A program made the position numbers and the translations under genes. This document shows positions 47,422 through 59,152 of a stretch of 64,000 bases of DNA, piece by piece (position 1 is the first letter of the stretch; each line of letters begins with the position of its first letter). The stretch spans positions 248,001 to 312,000 of the forward strand of contig NC_058155.1 in NCBI RefSeq assembly GCF_011075055.1. Reading direction: 5' to 3'. This DNA comes from Mangifera indica. Taxonomy: Eukaryota; Streptophyta; Magnoliopsida; Sapindales; Anacardiaceae. A model generated the notes under the pieces. It saw nothing but the letters and a program-made list of their open reading frames with translations. It did not search any database and had not been told where the DNA came from.

Positions 47422-47690
47422 CTCTCAAATAACGCTCTAAAGCTAAAAGAGTTTCTTTGTGTAAGTGTGAGATAACAATGAAGCTTCAGTAGGGATCCAT
47501 TTAAAGGGTTGTGAAATTGTAGAATCCGTATGATGATTGGGGACAATTTCAAATTTTGTAATTGTGAACCCCAACTCAGTGGTGTGGTGGTAACTAATCT
47601 TTTTTCCAAGAGATAAAATCAGTAAATAACAATTGAGCTTTTTAACTATTATCCACATGCATCATTTATATATATTTGCAACTAAATCAC
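47422..47690 (-). promoter_or_regulatory. Putative promoter/5' UTR of the carboxylesterase
   Basis: On the minus strand a CCTTTAAATGG motif at about 47499-47507 lies about 80 bases upstream of the ATG and could act as a TATA box. A stronger ATATATATAAAT lies at about 47667-47679. Which is used cannot be told from sequence. Confidence 0.35.
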
Positions 47691-47927
47691 CAACAAAAAA
47701 ACAAAAAAAATCAATCAAATAATCAAAAATCTTATTTTTTTTTTCTAAATTCTTCGTGCCTTAAATAATTGAATTAATATTGTAGAAACAATCACATATA
47801 TTCTTCATTCTCATTTATCTTAAAAGTGCAAGGTTAATTTAGTCGAGGTGAATTTTTGAGATTATAAGAAAAATGACTAAAAATTCAATTTATAAATAGG
47901 GCAGTATCGTCATGGTTACTTTTAAGA

Positions 47928-48666
47928 GTGTGTTTGATTCAAATAGTTTTTTTATTAATAAAAAATTATTACAAAGTTACATTATCTAAAATATTATTAT
48001 GTATAAATTATTACTAGTAAAATTAATATGCATAAACAATATGAGCAATATCATATGTACACACTTTTGAATACATGAATAAATACACACATGATATGTT
48101 ATTATATAATTGAGTGTTATTTTATCTTTAATTTAAAATTACTTAATCACTTGATGATATAAATCAAATAGATATATATTTATACACTAAAAATGAGTAC
48201 GCATAATTTTATTAAAATAATTTTTGTATTTAGTTGGAAGTAATAAAAAAATTAAAATATTATTTTTCTTTAAAGCCCTTAAAAGATTATTGAGTCAAAA
48301 TTAGTATTGTGTTTAGTTAATATATTTTAAAAGATATTTTTTCAGGTTAATAATGTATTAAAATTTTTTTATGTTATCAAATTATAAAATTAATTAATTA
48401 AATTATTTTTTGGAATTGTTAATATATTTTTTATATTATTTGTTATTTAAATTAAAAACGAAAGTATTTTTATCTTAAAAAATTAATAAATAAAGATAAA
48501 ATTATAATAAAATTAATACTATTATAGTAATATTTTAATACTTAAAATAGATATACTAATCAGATTATAAAAATATTTTATTAATTGATAAATAATATAA
48601 TATAATATAATATAATAATAGAAATAGAATATTGGGGTTATCTAATATTTTGCTAACCAAACGCAC
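47928..48666. mobile_element. AT-rich MITE-like element with terminal inverted repeats
   Basis: The left end gtgtgtttgatt and right end aaccaaacgcac are inverted copies with two mismatches. The 739-bp interior is almost wholly A and T with no coding capacity. Related blocks (tataaattatta..., aaaataatacta..., tattttaatatatt) recur at 51500-51900 and 51960-52360. No clear target duplication was found. Confidence 0.55.
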
Positions 48667-50098
48667 AAAGGATAAAACAAAGTTATTATTTCGTTACATC
48701 AGAAATTTCTAATACTTTAAAACGTGTTTTCTAAAGGCATAAGTTGAGAAAAAACTTCATATATCTCCCATTTAATAACACTAAAAAAAATTGAAAGTTA
48801 TAAAAACTCTTCTAATTTGCTAGTGTGATTCTCCAACCAATATACTGCATATATCAAATAATATAAAAATAACAACAGCAATTTACTGCTACGCATTATA
48901 TAGGAATAGTTAAGCTATCTAAGACGAATTCGAATCGAGTTACATAGTTTGAATTTGTTTGTTAGTTTGACTCAAACGAGTTTAAAATGAAGTTCATTTA
49001 AATAAGTTTGATCCTAAGGGACTTATATGATAAAATCCAAACTTGAATTTGAGTTTTAAGGTGTTTGGCTAATTGACTCGCTAAGCTTGTATGTTTGAAA
49101 AAAAATTAATTTGAATTTACTAAAACGACATCATTTTGATTAATATGTATCAAAACAATTTGATTCAATTACAGTACTGAGTTAAACTCAATTCGAGCTT
49201 GACTAATAGTCGAACTCAAACTCGACTCTTTTCAAATTAAACTAAATTTGAATTGATTTAAAGAGAGTTTATCGAGCATATCCAAGCTCAAACTTGACTT
49301 TTTAAAGCCAAACGGAACTTGAGTTGATCAAAACTTGAGCTCGATTTGATTTAGATCCAAAGGTTATATTGTAATTTAAAAGATGAATCATAAATTTCAT
49401 AAATGCAATGGTTGTTACAAGGATGAAAAAGAAAATAATGCATAACATAATTTTATTGGATATATATTTGTTCATCCTACCCAAGCTCTTTTAAATATTA
49501 CATATGTTATAATTATAAAATGAGAATCTCAACTTTACAAGTAACATGTTATTTAATCTATTAATTTCAATATTGAGATAGTCTGATTATGATACCAAAA
49601 TATCAAATTCGCGGTCATACGACTTGTTGTACAAAATTGTGGTTCACGCTATTAATTTTATAAATAGAGAAACTTAGTGCTGTCCCACAACGCTAGTAAA
49701 TATGTAGAAACAAGCACAATACGACATGGGCTGGTGGCTTAATCCCTGTAGTTTTGTTGTGGACGATACGACAAAAACGGTCGCGTAACGTCGGCACAAT
49801 AATGTCAATGTCAAGGGCTGAAATTTCAAGCGAAGAAACAAGAAAACTGCACACTATTTGTCAAACTTGTTTCTTCTTTGGATTTTTGTCTGCAAAACTT
49901 TTTACCATTGGCCGTCCATTGAAAAAGTATTATTTTTTATGTTACACGAGTGATTAGTATGAAGGAAAATAAATAAGGCCAAAGGACTCATACCCACCCA
50001 AGTTTGTATGCATTCCCCAACTTCCATCTACAAGATTTTAAAAAATCAAATATTTATCCATAAACTTAATTTTAATCAAAACTATTAGTTATAATAGA
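48667..50098. other. Intergenic, no gene recognised
   Basis: Contains gagtttgactc/caaactcga-type words at 48900-49350, similar to 2030-2420. A 67-codon frame at 49754 has no motif. Confidence 0.5.
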
Positions 50099-50710
50099 TA
50101 AAATTATCATTTTACTATTAAACCTTAAAACTCTACAAATTTATATTATTTCTCTTCCATAATTTAGAAAATTAACAATTTTTTTCATCCAAAAGTTTAA
50201 AAAAATTCATTTTTCCCCCTAAATTTTTTTTTCATTCTCCAATGATGGGAATCCGCTGCCATCATTGGTCGACAACCCCAACATCTTCTTCTCTAGTCGT
50301 CGACCTTCCCACCAAAATAGATTCATTTGATGAAGACAAACCACCTTCATCTTTGTCTAACCAACAGATCGGTATCAAATGATTCTTCTTATGCCAATCT
50401 GTCAGTCAAACAATGATGAATCATTTTTATCTGGTTAAAGAGATTCGTTTATTTATCAGACAAAGACGGTTTGTCTTCGTTTGTCAAACCTGCTCCAGTG
50501 GGAAGGTTGATAGTCGGAAAAGAAGATGTTCGGGTGGCTAATCAACAACGATAACTAATTCCAGTCGTTGGAAAATGAAGAAAAAATTTTATGAGAAAAA
50601 ATGAATTTGTCAAACTTTTTGGTGAGGAAAATTATTAATTTTTCAAACTATAAGGGAAAAATGATATAAACTCTTATATTTTAGGGTTTAATAATAAAAT
50701 AATGATTTTA
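50099..50710. mobile_element. Foldback (long inverted repeat) element, 612 bp
   Basis: The two arms are inverted copies over nearly the whole length. Left pieces include attttactattaaacct (50110), ccccaacatcttcttctc (50276) and gacaaaccaccttcatcttt (50335). Right pieces are their reverse complements, near 50690, 50525 and 50465. Mismatches are scattered. There is no coding sequence. It resembles a Mutator-like or foldback MITE. No duplication at the ends was found. Confidence 0.75.
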
Positions 50711-51499
50711 GCCCCTGTTTGGTTAAGGTTAACAGCTCATGACTTGGTATTTGAGTTTTTAAAAACCTATAGGTGAAACTTTCAAAATGCATCAAAACAT
50801 AGGTGAGAATATGTCCTTTGGCCAAATAGAAAATGTTAGAATAGTCCTTTGGAAGCCTCTCATATATTATATTAATTTAAAGGAAGCGTGTTAATGGTTT
50901 CTATGTAAAAGAGCAAGGCTCGATTGGATTATTATCGAAGCTCAAGCTCCAACCCTTCGAGTTTAACTCTCAAATTGAGGTAGAGTTTGTTGTTGGTTTG
51001 TAGGATGAATTCAATACTACACAACTTGTTTAAAGTAAAATAACAGTAAGTCTTTAAAATTTCAAATTTTATATCTACACTGTTAAAATCTTCTTTGTTA
51101 ACTTTAAACATAAAGATAATTAATAAATAAAAGTTATGAAAAAACTGAAGAGTTTAAATGTAATTTTTTTAATCAAACTTCCAGTAAGCCATTTTAGTCT
51201 CAAACTTAAACTTAAGCCAAAATCTCACTAATTCGGTGAGCTCCAACTCTATATTAATGTAATCAAACAAATTTTAAGCCAAACACTACTTCATAAAACT
51301 TCGCTCATTCGCACCCCTATTTGATGGTAGGTTTTGTTAAAGAGACAAGGCTTCAAAATCATGTTTAGTCTCTGAATTACTCCGTCTGGAACTCAATTAA
51401 TGCTCATGACATTTCTAAAATATGGGTCCGTTAGCATCATTAGAACAATCAAGCTCTCAGCATTGGTTAATATACAAGCATAGGATATTTTAATATGTT
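50711..51499. other. Intergenic, no gene recognised
   Basis: It starts with a cccctgtttggtta word of the kind seen at MITE ends and otherwise shows no feature I can support. Confidence 0.4.
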
Positions 51500-52360
51500 T
51501 TGAGACTCTAATTAGTTTGAGTGACATTTTATTATAAAAAAAATATTATAAAGATAGATTACTTAGAAAATTATTGGATATAAATTATTATTATATTTAA
51601 TAAAAATTAATATATATAAATAATTAGTGGATATAATAAAATAATACTAAGATATTATTTTAGTGAAATATTAATAGAAATAATTATTTTAATATATTAC
51701 TTATATTATTTATTATATTAATTAACGATTATTTTTATTTTAAAAATTAATAAGTAAATAAAAAATTTAAAAAGATGGAGGGTGCAATCAAATTATCCTT
51801 TACATTATCAGCAGTATAACATTAGTGATAAAAGATTACTAAAATTTTTTATTACCTGATAAAACAAACAAAATAATATGAATAAGAAAAGATAAATTAC
51901 CATAATAATCTTTAATTATGTAAACCCAAGAGATTACAACATTTTTTAATCTGTACGTTGATGTTAATTTGAAAACTCTTAGGGTGCATTTAGTTTGGAT
52001 TTTGTTTCGTTATAAAAATGAAATATTACTATAAAAATAAATTATTTAAAAGTTACTGGTATAAATTATTTCTATATTTGATAAAAATTGACCGACATAA
52101 ATAATTATTACATTTAGTTGAATATAATAAAATAATACTAAAATATTATTTTACTTGAATGTTATGGGACATAATTATTTTAATATACTTTTCAAATTAT
52201 TTGTTATATTAATTGAAAATAAGGTTATTTGTATCCTAGAAAATTAGTAAGAATAAAATTGTAATAAAAAATTATAATAATCTTTTATTAATTAACAAAA
52301 AAATTAATTAATTTTAATAATAAAAAATAAACTAAAAGAATAATCTTTATATACTCTAAT
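51500..52360. repeat. Two more copies of the AT-rich MITE-like family
   Basis: Blocks at about 51520-51880 and 51962-52340 share the order attattataaa, ataaattatta, ataataaaataatactaa(g/a)atattattttа-type words and ttattatattaatt with each other and with 47928-48666. The second begins gggtgcatttagtttgg, like the left end of that element. They are probably partial or diverged copies. Confidence 0.5.
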
Positions 52361-52422
52361 GAAATCCCCCTAACAATATCTAACATGTAAGCCTGATAAA
52401 ATTCGTTTAAAAAAAATCCTTA

Positions 52423-52688
52423 TGTAACAAATGGTGGATTTTTCCAACACGTGAAAGAGAATTTGGCTAAAAGATAATGTGAAAACATTAAATAGCCTTA
52501 GAAATTTGATTTGAAAAATAACCATTTTTCTTAATTGGAGGACGGCAATAATTTCTATAAATACCCCCTCCTTTCTTTATTTGTAAGAGAGAAAAATAGG
52601 TACATAAATTGATTCCCTTTTAAGCTTTCATCTTTCCTTCATCTTTCTTTCAATTTTTGTTCCAATTATATATATAAAATTTGTAACA
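52423..52688 (+). repeat. copia-4 5' LTR, with TATA box
   Basis: Starts tgtaacaaatgg and ends tttgtaaca. A good TATA box, ctataaataccccc, is at 52555-52568 and is conserved in the right LTR near 57255. Confidence 0.88.
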
Positions 52689-52869
52689 CATTATCAGCAC
52701 CATCAGCTCAGGTATATTTTACTCTTAATTATCTTTCAATTATGTTATTGTTTTGTTTATATATTGCAAATACAGATATCTCAGTTATGATATTGTTCTA
52801 TTTGCAAAATATAAACTATTGATGTTTTAATTATTGTTATCTTTTATTTAAGTTTTCATTTATATTTAT

Positions 52870-53219
52870 ATTATATTTGCAATTCGAAGTTTATAAAATC
52901 ATAAATCTGGACTTGAACTTCGGAATGTCATAAATCTAGACCCGAAGTCCTAAATATTATTTATAACTTAAAGTTTACCAAATTATAAATTTGGATCTGA
53001 AGTCTTGCATCTCATGAATCTGGATATAAAATCTTGAATGTCATTTGTAACCCAACATTTACAAAATCATGAATTTGAACCTGAAGTCATGAATTTCATT
53101 TGTAACCTGTAGTTTACAAAAATATGAATTCAGGCAAAAACTCCTTTATATTATTTGAATATTTGTTTTTATTATAATAATTGTATCTGATTTACAACTT
53201 GAAGTTTGTAAAATCGTGA

Positions 53220-53253
<34 letters not shown>

Positions 53254-53480
53254 GCCCAAAGTATCAAGTTTCATCAAAGTATTTATTTTATAATAGATAT
53301 ATCACATTTGCAACCTGAAAGTTGTATAAATTATGAAAAATATGGATTTGAAGTCTAAAATATAATCTATACTAATTACAAAACCAGAAGTTTTGTAAAT
53401 ATCTGATAACATATGACCCTGAGGTTTCCAGAAATTAATCCCAATATTTTTGTTATAAAGTCAGTTATTTTGTAAATATG
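52870..53480 (+). repeat. Degenerate tandem repeat in the copia-4 leader, unit about 60-70 bp
   Basis: Variants of tttgtaacctgaagtttacaa...atgaatttgaacctgaagtc recur at about 52880, 52960, 53040, 53100, 53190 and more weakly to 53480, between LTR and gag. A TA tract interrupts it at 53222-53251. Confidence 0.7.
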
Positions 53481-53649
53481 AGATAATATTTGAACTGGAA
53501 GTTTCAAAGATTAACTCATATATACTGTCTACAAAAGCAAAAGTTTGTAAATATGACAATATTTGAACCTAAAGTTCCTAAAATTGGATGAATAATATTA
53601 AATAAGCTTTTTACGCAACTATCCACCTTTAATATATAAGCCTTGAGAA

Positions 53650-54250
53650 AGTGATTAAATAAAATGTCCCAGGAAAATAAATATAAGGCTACTATTTTTC
53701 CAACATCATATCCTTGAAGGATTGCAAGCTGGAGATATGGATATAATGATAAATCCATTAAATTCGTAGAGAAATTTGAAAGATAAATTTGAACATTAGA
53801 TTTAGTAATAATCTCAATGGCTCTGTAATTTAGTACAGCTCAGCGATATTCAAAATTTTTCTCTGATTGAGATAATGTGGAAGAAAATAATATTCTCCAC
53901 ATTTTATTTTATGCTTATTTAGTAGCAATATCGTGAAAAAAATTTTGAATTAATATTTTCTCATTAATGAAAAAATCAAATTCACCCCACAAGTATTGCA
54001 TCATTCCTTGAAGTGAATGCAACTACCAAAAGTAATTATTATAGATGTAAGATTATGGATGAAATAGTTTTCAATCTGAAGATGGTTGTAATAAAATCTT
54101 AGTCATACTATCAGAAGTGGACTAAGATTTAAGCAAAATAAATAATAATGCAGAGTACACCATAAAACAATAGGCGTGGTTGTAAATGTCATTGGTTGTA
54201 TACTTATAGTGTACACAAACATTGGGTGGATCTATATTAAGTATCCATAA
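53650..54250 (+). pseudogene. copia-4 gag, heavily degenerate
   Basis: Fragments in several plus-strand frames match the gag of this copia group: LQAGDMDIMINPL near 53725, NLKDKFEH near 53775, then QYREKNFE near 53925 and FLEVNATT near 54015. No frame is open for long. Confidence 0.6.
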
Positions 54251-54489
54251 AAATTAAATTTTTTATTATTTTGGTCCTTTCGATCTAATGAATTTTGATA
54301 TTTCAAAACTTCTTTCAAGAATAAAATATGGGTCACTGGAATAGTGATATGAATGCCCAACATTTTTATAATTAAAATCCATCATATATAATTATTTTGG
54401 AGTCATAGATATTATTTTGTGTTTTATCATCATCTCTTTCCTTTCAATATTTTGTATACGTTATGACTAACGTAATTTTTAAATGAAAT

Positions 54490-57060
54490 GAAATAGACTC
54501 TAAAATTAAAGCATTGATTTCAAATGTTGATGATGGAGACATGTGTTTGATAGATATTGCAACAACGCACACAATTCTCAAGAAAAAGAAATTTTTTTTT
54601 AACTTTAGCACTAATTGAAGCTAAAATCAACACTACATCAAGATCAATACATCTGATTAAAGGTTCTAAAAGACCCACAATTTTGTTAAAAAATGAGACC
54701 AAATTAAGCATCAATAATGCATTATATTCAAGTAGATTGAGAATAAATCTATTTAGTTTTAAAGATATAAGAAAAAATGGTTATCACATTGAAACTATGA
54801 GTAAAAATGGTGCAAAATTCATCTGTATAACTGGTAATTATCCACTTTATCATATGGATTGTATTATACAATCATAAAGGCAATTGAAACCTACTTAGTA
54901 TCGAACTAGAAGTTTTCTGATCCAAAAGTCTTTATTTTTTTATATGATCATTTAGGTCATCCAGGATCTTCAATGATGTATAGGATTATTGAAAATTCAC
55001 ATGGACATAAATTAAAAAATCATAAAATTTAATTGTCCAGTGAAAAATTTTGCATTGCCTGTACACAAGGCAAATTAGTAATAAGACCATCTTTCTCCAA
55101 AATTGGAGTTAAATCCCTACCATTCCTACAAAGGATTCAAAGGGACACATGTGGACCCATTTATCCACTAAGTGGATCATGTCATTATTTTATGGTCATA
55201 ATTGATGCATTTGCACGATGGTTTCATGTTTGTTTATTGTCAATTCGAAATGTTGCATTTGCTAAACTGTTAACACATACTATCAAATTAAAGGCATATT
55301 TTGCAAATTACTTGATCAAGTCAATACGACTAGATAATGCTAATGAATTTACATCCAAGACATTTGATGATTATTACATATCTATGGGGATTGATATTGA
55401 ACATCCAGTCTCACATGTCCATACTTAGAATAGATTAGTTGAGTTTTTTATCAAATGACTCCAAGTAATTACGCGTACTTTATTACTAAAAACTCAATTA
55501 CCAACTTCTATGAAGGGGCATGTTATATTATATATTACAGTATTAATTCGCTTACGACCTTCTTCTTATCATTAATATTCTCGCTTACAATTTGTTCTTG
55601 GTCACCAACCTGATATATCTCATTTAAGGATATTTGGTTGTGTTGTATATGTCTCTATTGTGTTTTCTTAATGCATAAAAAGAAAACCCCAATGTTGTTT
55701 GAGAATTTATATTGGATATAATTCACCATCCATTATTAACCATTAACATGTGATCTTTTACTGTACAATTTGTAGATTGTCACTTTAATGAAACAACATT
55801 TCCACCTTTAAGGGAATAGAAAATGCCTCCTAAAGTCATACATAAACTTACTTGGTATGTACTTACCAAGTCTTATCTAGATCCTCACATATCTCAAAGT
55901 GAAACTGAAGTGCAAAAGTTAGTGCATTTACAAAGTATTTCTAACCAAATGCCTGGTATATTTGTAGATATGACAAAAGTGACAAGATCACTTACTATGG
56001 TTAAGTATAGATAAAAAAATGATTAGCCTAAATAAGACGAAGCAATTTGGGTAGAATTAACTTTTCCAGCAAAATGTCAAGTGTTTGGGCTTGTAATTTC
56101 AACACTTTAGGATGTACAACCCATCAAATATAAATGGGCATTTGTGAAAAAAAAAATGAAAAAAATGAAATTGCTAGATATAAAGCCAAACTTGTAGCCC
56201 AAGGCTTTTCCTAAAGTCCAAGTTTAGACTTTAATGAAACATATGCACCTGTGATGAATATAATCACATTAAGATATTTAATTAGTTTAACAGTTTCTAA
56301 AAGACTAGATATGTGTCTAATAGATGTAGTTACTACTTATTTGTATGAAAACTTGGATACTAAAATTTATATGAAACTTCTTGAAGGATATAAATTATCT
56401 GAAGCAAAAAAGTCAACTCAAGAGACATGTACTCAATTAAATTACAAAGATCATTGTATGAATTAAAACAATCTAGGTAAATGTGGTACAATCACTTTAG
56501 TGAATATTTGAAAAAAGAGGGCTATGTGAATGATCCTATGTGTCTATGTGTCTTTATAAAAAGTTCAGAATTGGAATTTGCCATTATAGCAGTTTATGTT
56601 GATGACATGAATTTAAGTGGGACTCTTGAAGAACTCTAAAAAACTACTAAATATAAAAAAAAAATTAGATGAAAGATTTAGGGAAAACAAAATATTGTCT
56701 CTGTTTATAGATCGAACACAATTCAAATGGAATACTTATCCATCAATCAATATATATTGAAAAATTATTAAAATGTTTTAATATGGATAAGACTCATCCT
56801 TTAAGCAACCCAATGGTTGTTCAGTCTCTCTATCTAAAAAAAGATTCATTTCATCCTAAAGAAGAAGATGAAAAGTTACTCAGTCCCAAAGTATTGTATC
56901 TTAATATCATTGCAGGCTTATTCTATTTGGCCTAATGCATTAGACCATATATATCCTTCGCAGTCAATTTATTGGCTCGATTTAGCTCTGTACCAATCTA
57001 TCACCACTGGAATAGAATCAAACATATACTTCATTACCTATGTAGGACTGGAGATTTGAG
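54490..57060 (+). pseudogene. copia-4 protease/integrase and RT, degenerate
   Basis: The 106-codon frame at 54557-54877 carries the protease-to-integrase linker (NNALYSSRLRINLFSFKDI). The integrase zinc region HLGHPGSSMMYRI is near 54950-54990, and the core is at 55033-55428 (CIACTQGKL, RDTCGPIYPLSGSCHYFMV, IRLDNANEF). After broken sequence, RT shows VVTTYLYENLDTKIYMKLLE (56327-56385) and AVYVDDMN near 56590-56612, with LSGT following. RNase H is barely recognisable. It is not functional. Confidence 0.83.
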
Positions 57061-57135
57061 ATTATTCTATTTGTCAAATCTCCTAAACAGAGTTAATATA
57101 ATTATCTGTAAGTGGTAGAAATCCAAAGGGAAGTA

Positions 57136-57376
57136 TTACAAATTGTCGATTTTTCCACCATGTGAAAAAGAATTTGGGCAAAAGATAATGTGAAAATATT
57201 AAATAGCCTTGGAAAATAGCCATTTTCTTGACTAGAGTGGCGACACTAATTTATATAAATACCCCCTTCCTCTCTTCATTTGTAAGAGAGAAACATAGAT
57301 ACATAAATTGATTCCCTTTTAAGCTTTCATCTTTCTTTCAATGTTTGTTCCAATTATATATATATAATTTGTAACA
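57136..57376 (+). repeat. copia-4 3' LTR
   Basis: Starts ttacaaattg (TG lost) and ends tttgtaaca. Pairs with 52423-52688. Confidence 0.85.
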
Positions 57377-58499
57377 CTTTAGGCATTTTCTAACATATAA
57401 GTTCAATATATAATTCAAACAAAACACTCGACATTTTCTAAAACTTAAATCCATTGTATACTTTTATATAAGCCCATGACACTAGTAGATAAACCAATAA
57501 CACTTTTACAAATCAATATTAAAAATGATTTATATAATTATATAATTCTCTTATCATATCTATCCATAGGTTTCTAATTAAAGGTTGTAGTTTCTGGTCA
57601 TGGGTCTTCTATAATGAAGTCTGCCAATACGATAACCCGATATTCTTAAAGGATCTATTTTGTATACATTTAGACTTAGGGTCATTGGTTTTGCCTTATC
57701 ATGGTCTAATCATACAATAGTTTCATGTCCCAATAAATTTTGTGTAAGGATGGTATAGTCTCTCCAATGTAACATTCGAGCTCCATTGATGCACATCTCA
57801 TTTGGGAGCAACTTCATACCTATGAACATAACTACAAAACCAACAATCATACATACTCTGTCCATCTACTACCCTTGCTTGTCACACTCCATTCTTAAGT
57901 TGTAATAACTTTTCTCATACTTAAAATGGTGTATGCTCTCATGTATATCTTTTACAAAAGCCAATATCATATATGCAATGATTTTGATTGCATCATTACA
58001 CTACGGTTTAAAGGGACATTCTAGTGGGATTAAGCATGACTACCTTATCATATCAATATCCCACACAACGTCCCAAAAGACTCCTTCATCCATCTGACTC
58101 AAAAGTAATTCCTAAATGTATATTCCCTCACACATTTCTAACGAATATAGCATGTTACCTACCCTTGATGGCCTATACTAGTTGCACTGTCCTCAATAAC
58201 TTTTTGTCACGCCCTCATAGCATCTGATGTGCTTTTTAATTAACATTCACTCATACTTTTCTTTAGAGATTATTTTGTAGCCTACTTAATACCATTTGTC
58301 ACAAGTTTGTTCTCTGAACAACTAACATAGATTTGTTGCTTAAATAATGCGATATACAGTACTTAGTTATTGTTTTTGAGCTAAGCTAAGTCATTGTCTT
58401 ACTTAAGTTAACAATAAATAAAGAAGCAGAGATCAATGAGAGAAAACCCATAAAGCTTAACATTAAAAGAGCTATCAAATAGTGTTGAAATTCTCTAAT
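57377..58499. other. Unassigned sequence
   Basis: I recognise no gene or element ends here. Some could be introns or downstream parts of the O-fucosyltransferase relic; part may be LTR-derived. Confidence 0.35.
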
Positions 58500-59147
58500 A
58501 GTGTTGGGCATGAAGTTTCCAACTGTTATTTCTACAACAAATTGTGTAAAGAGAGATATTTTCTTATCCTTGTGACCAATACTAACACAGACTTGTTGAA
58601 TTTTTGGGACAAACTTCAATGCATGGAAGTTGTATTTGCACCTTAGTGCTTGTTGAAAATCAAGAATTTATCATTAAATCATGAAGCCAAGAGTAAACTT
58701 CCCTGATACCCTCTTAGTTTAGAGCTCTTACATAGCAAATATCAACCCTGTAGAGAAATTGGAACAAGAAATGAACTTAACCTGAAGAATGGAAGGCAAA
58801 GGGTCAAAGCCTAGTCGATTTCTAAATCCAAGAAACGGAACAACTTCATTCTAGAGTAGGATAAGAAGTACTTTTCTTACATAATCAATAGGCTTAGCCT
58901 ATTTCACAATATTTGTATCAGTGATCTAAGAAAATCAATACAAAATGTTTAAGACAATGTTCATAAGAGGATAGGAGATTATCAACACCAAATAAGCATA
59001 AACTATAGGCAGAAAGTATACTAGGTTACCAATTGCTTCAATATTTATCGATTTCAAATGAGGAGCAAGCTCTTTGACAATATTTACATCTTTCAACATG
59101 TTCACAAAATACTCCTCTTGGTAGATATCACCAAACTGGTTGCATTT
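58500..59147 (-). pseudogene. O-fucosyltransferase-like gene fragment (PF10250), three broken exons
   Basis: The family is plant GDP-fucose protein O-fucosyltransferase-like (formerly DUF246), type II Golgi proteins. Exon A (59147-59030), after an AG acceptor, reads KCNQFGDIYQEEYFVNMLKD, then VKELAPHLKSINIEAIG, and has a GT donor. Exon B (58925-58782) has AKPIDYVRKVLLILL, an in-frame TAG, and VVPFLGFRNRLGFDPLP before a GT donor; a second TAG lies before AKP. Exon C (about 58645-58500) has CKYNFHALKFVPKIQQV. The order of blocks is that of the family. Two stops and junction phases that do not agree make it a pseudogene fragment. Upstream exons are not visible: a chromovirus LTR abuts exon A at about 59153. 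Confidence 0.72.
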
Positions 59148-59152
59148 CTATC

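Larger units (their letters stand above)
52423..57376 (+). mobile_element. Ty1/copia element with short LTRs, about 5 kb (copia-4)
   Basis: LTRs 52423-52688 (266 bp) and 57136-57376 (241 bp) flank gag and pol in copia order (integrase before RT). Flanks cctta (52418-52422) and cttta (57377-57381) form a target duplication with one mismatch. A polypurine tract (ccaaagggaagta) precedes the right LTR. After the left LTR the sequence is cattatcagcaccatc, not the usual tggtatcagagc, so it probably uses a different primer. Coding regions are badly decayed. Confidence 0.88.

Noticed and set aside
46629..47609. Other open frames overlapping the carboxylesterase on both strands
   Set aside because: Shadows of a GC-richer real gene; none has a motif.
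57590..58250. Possible further exons or a separate gene left of the O-fucosyltransferase relic
   Set aside because: Translations in all frames showed no conserved block I could name.
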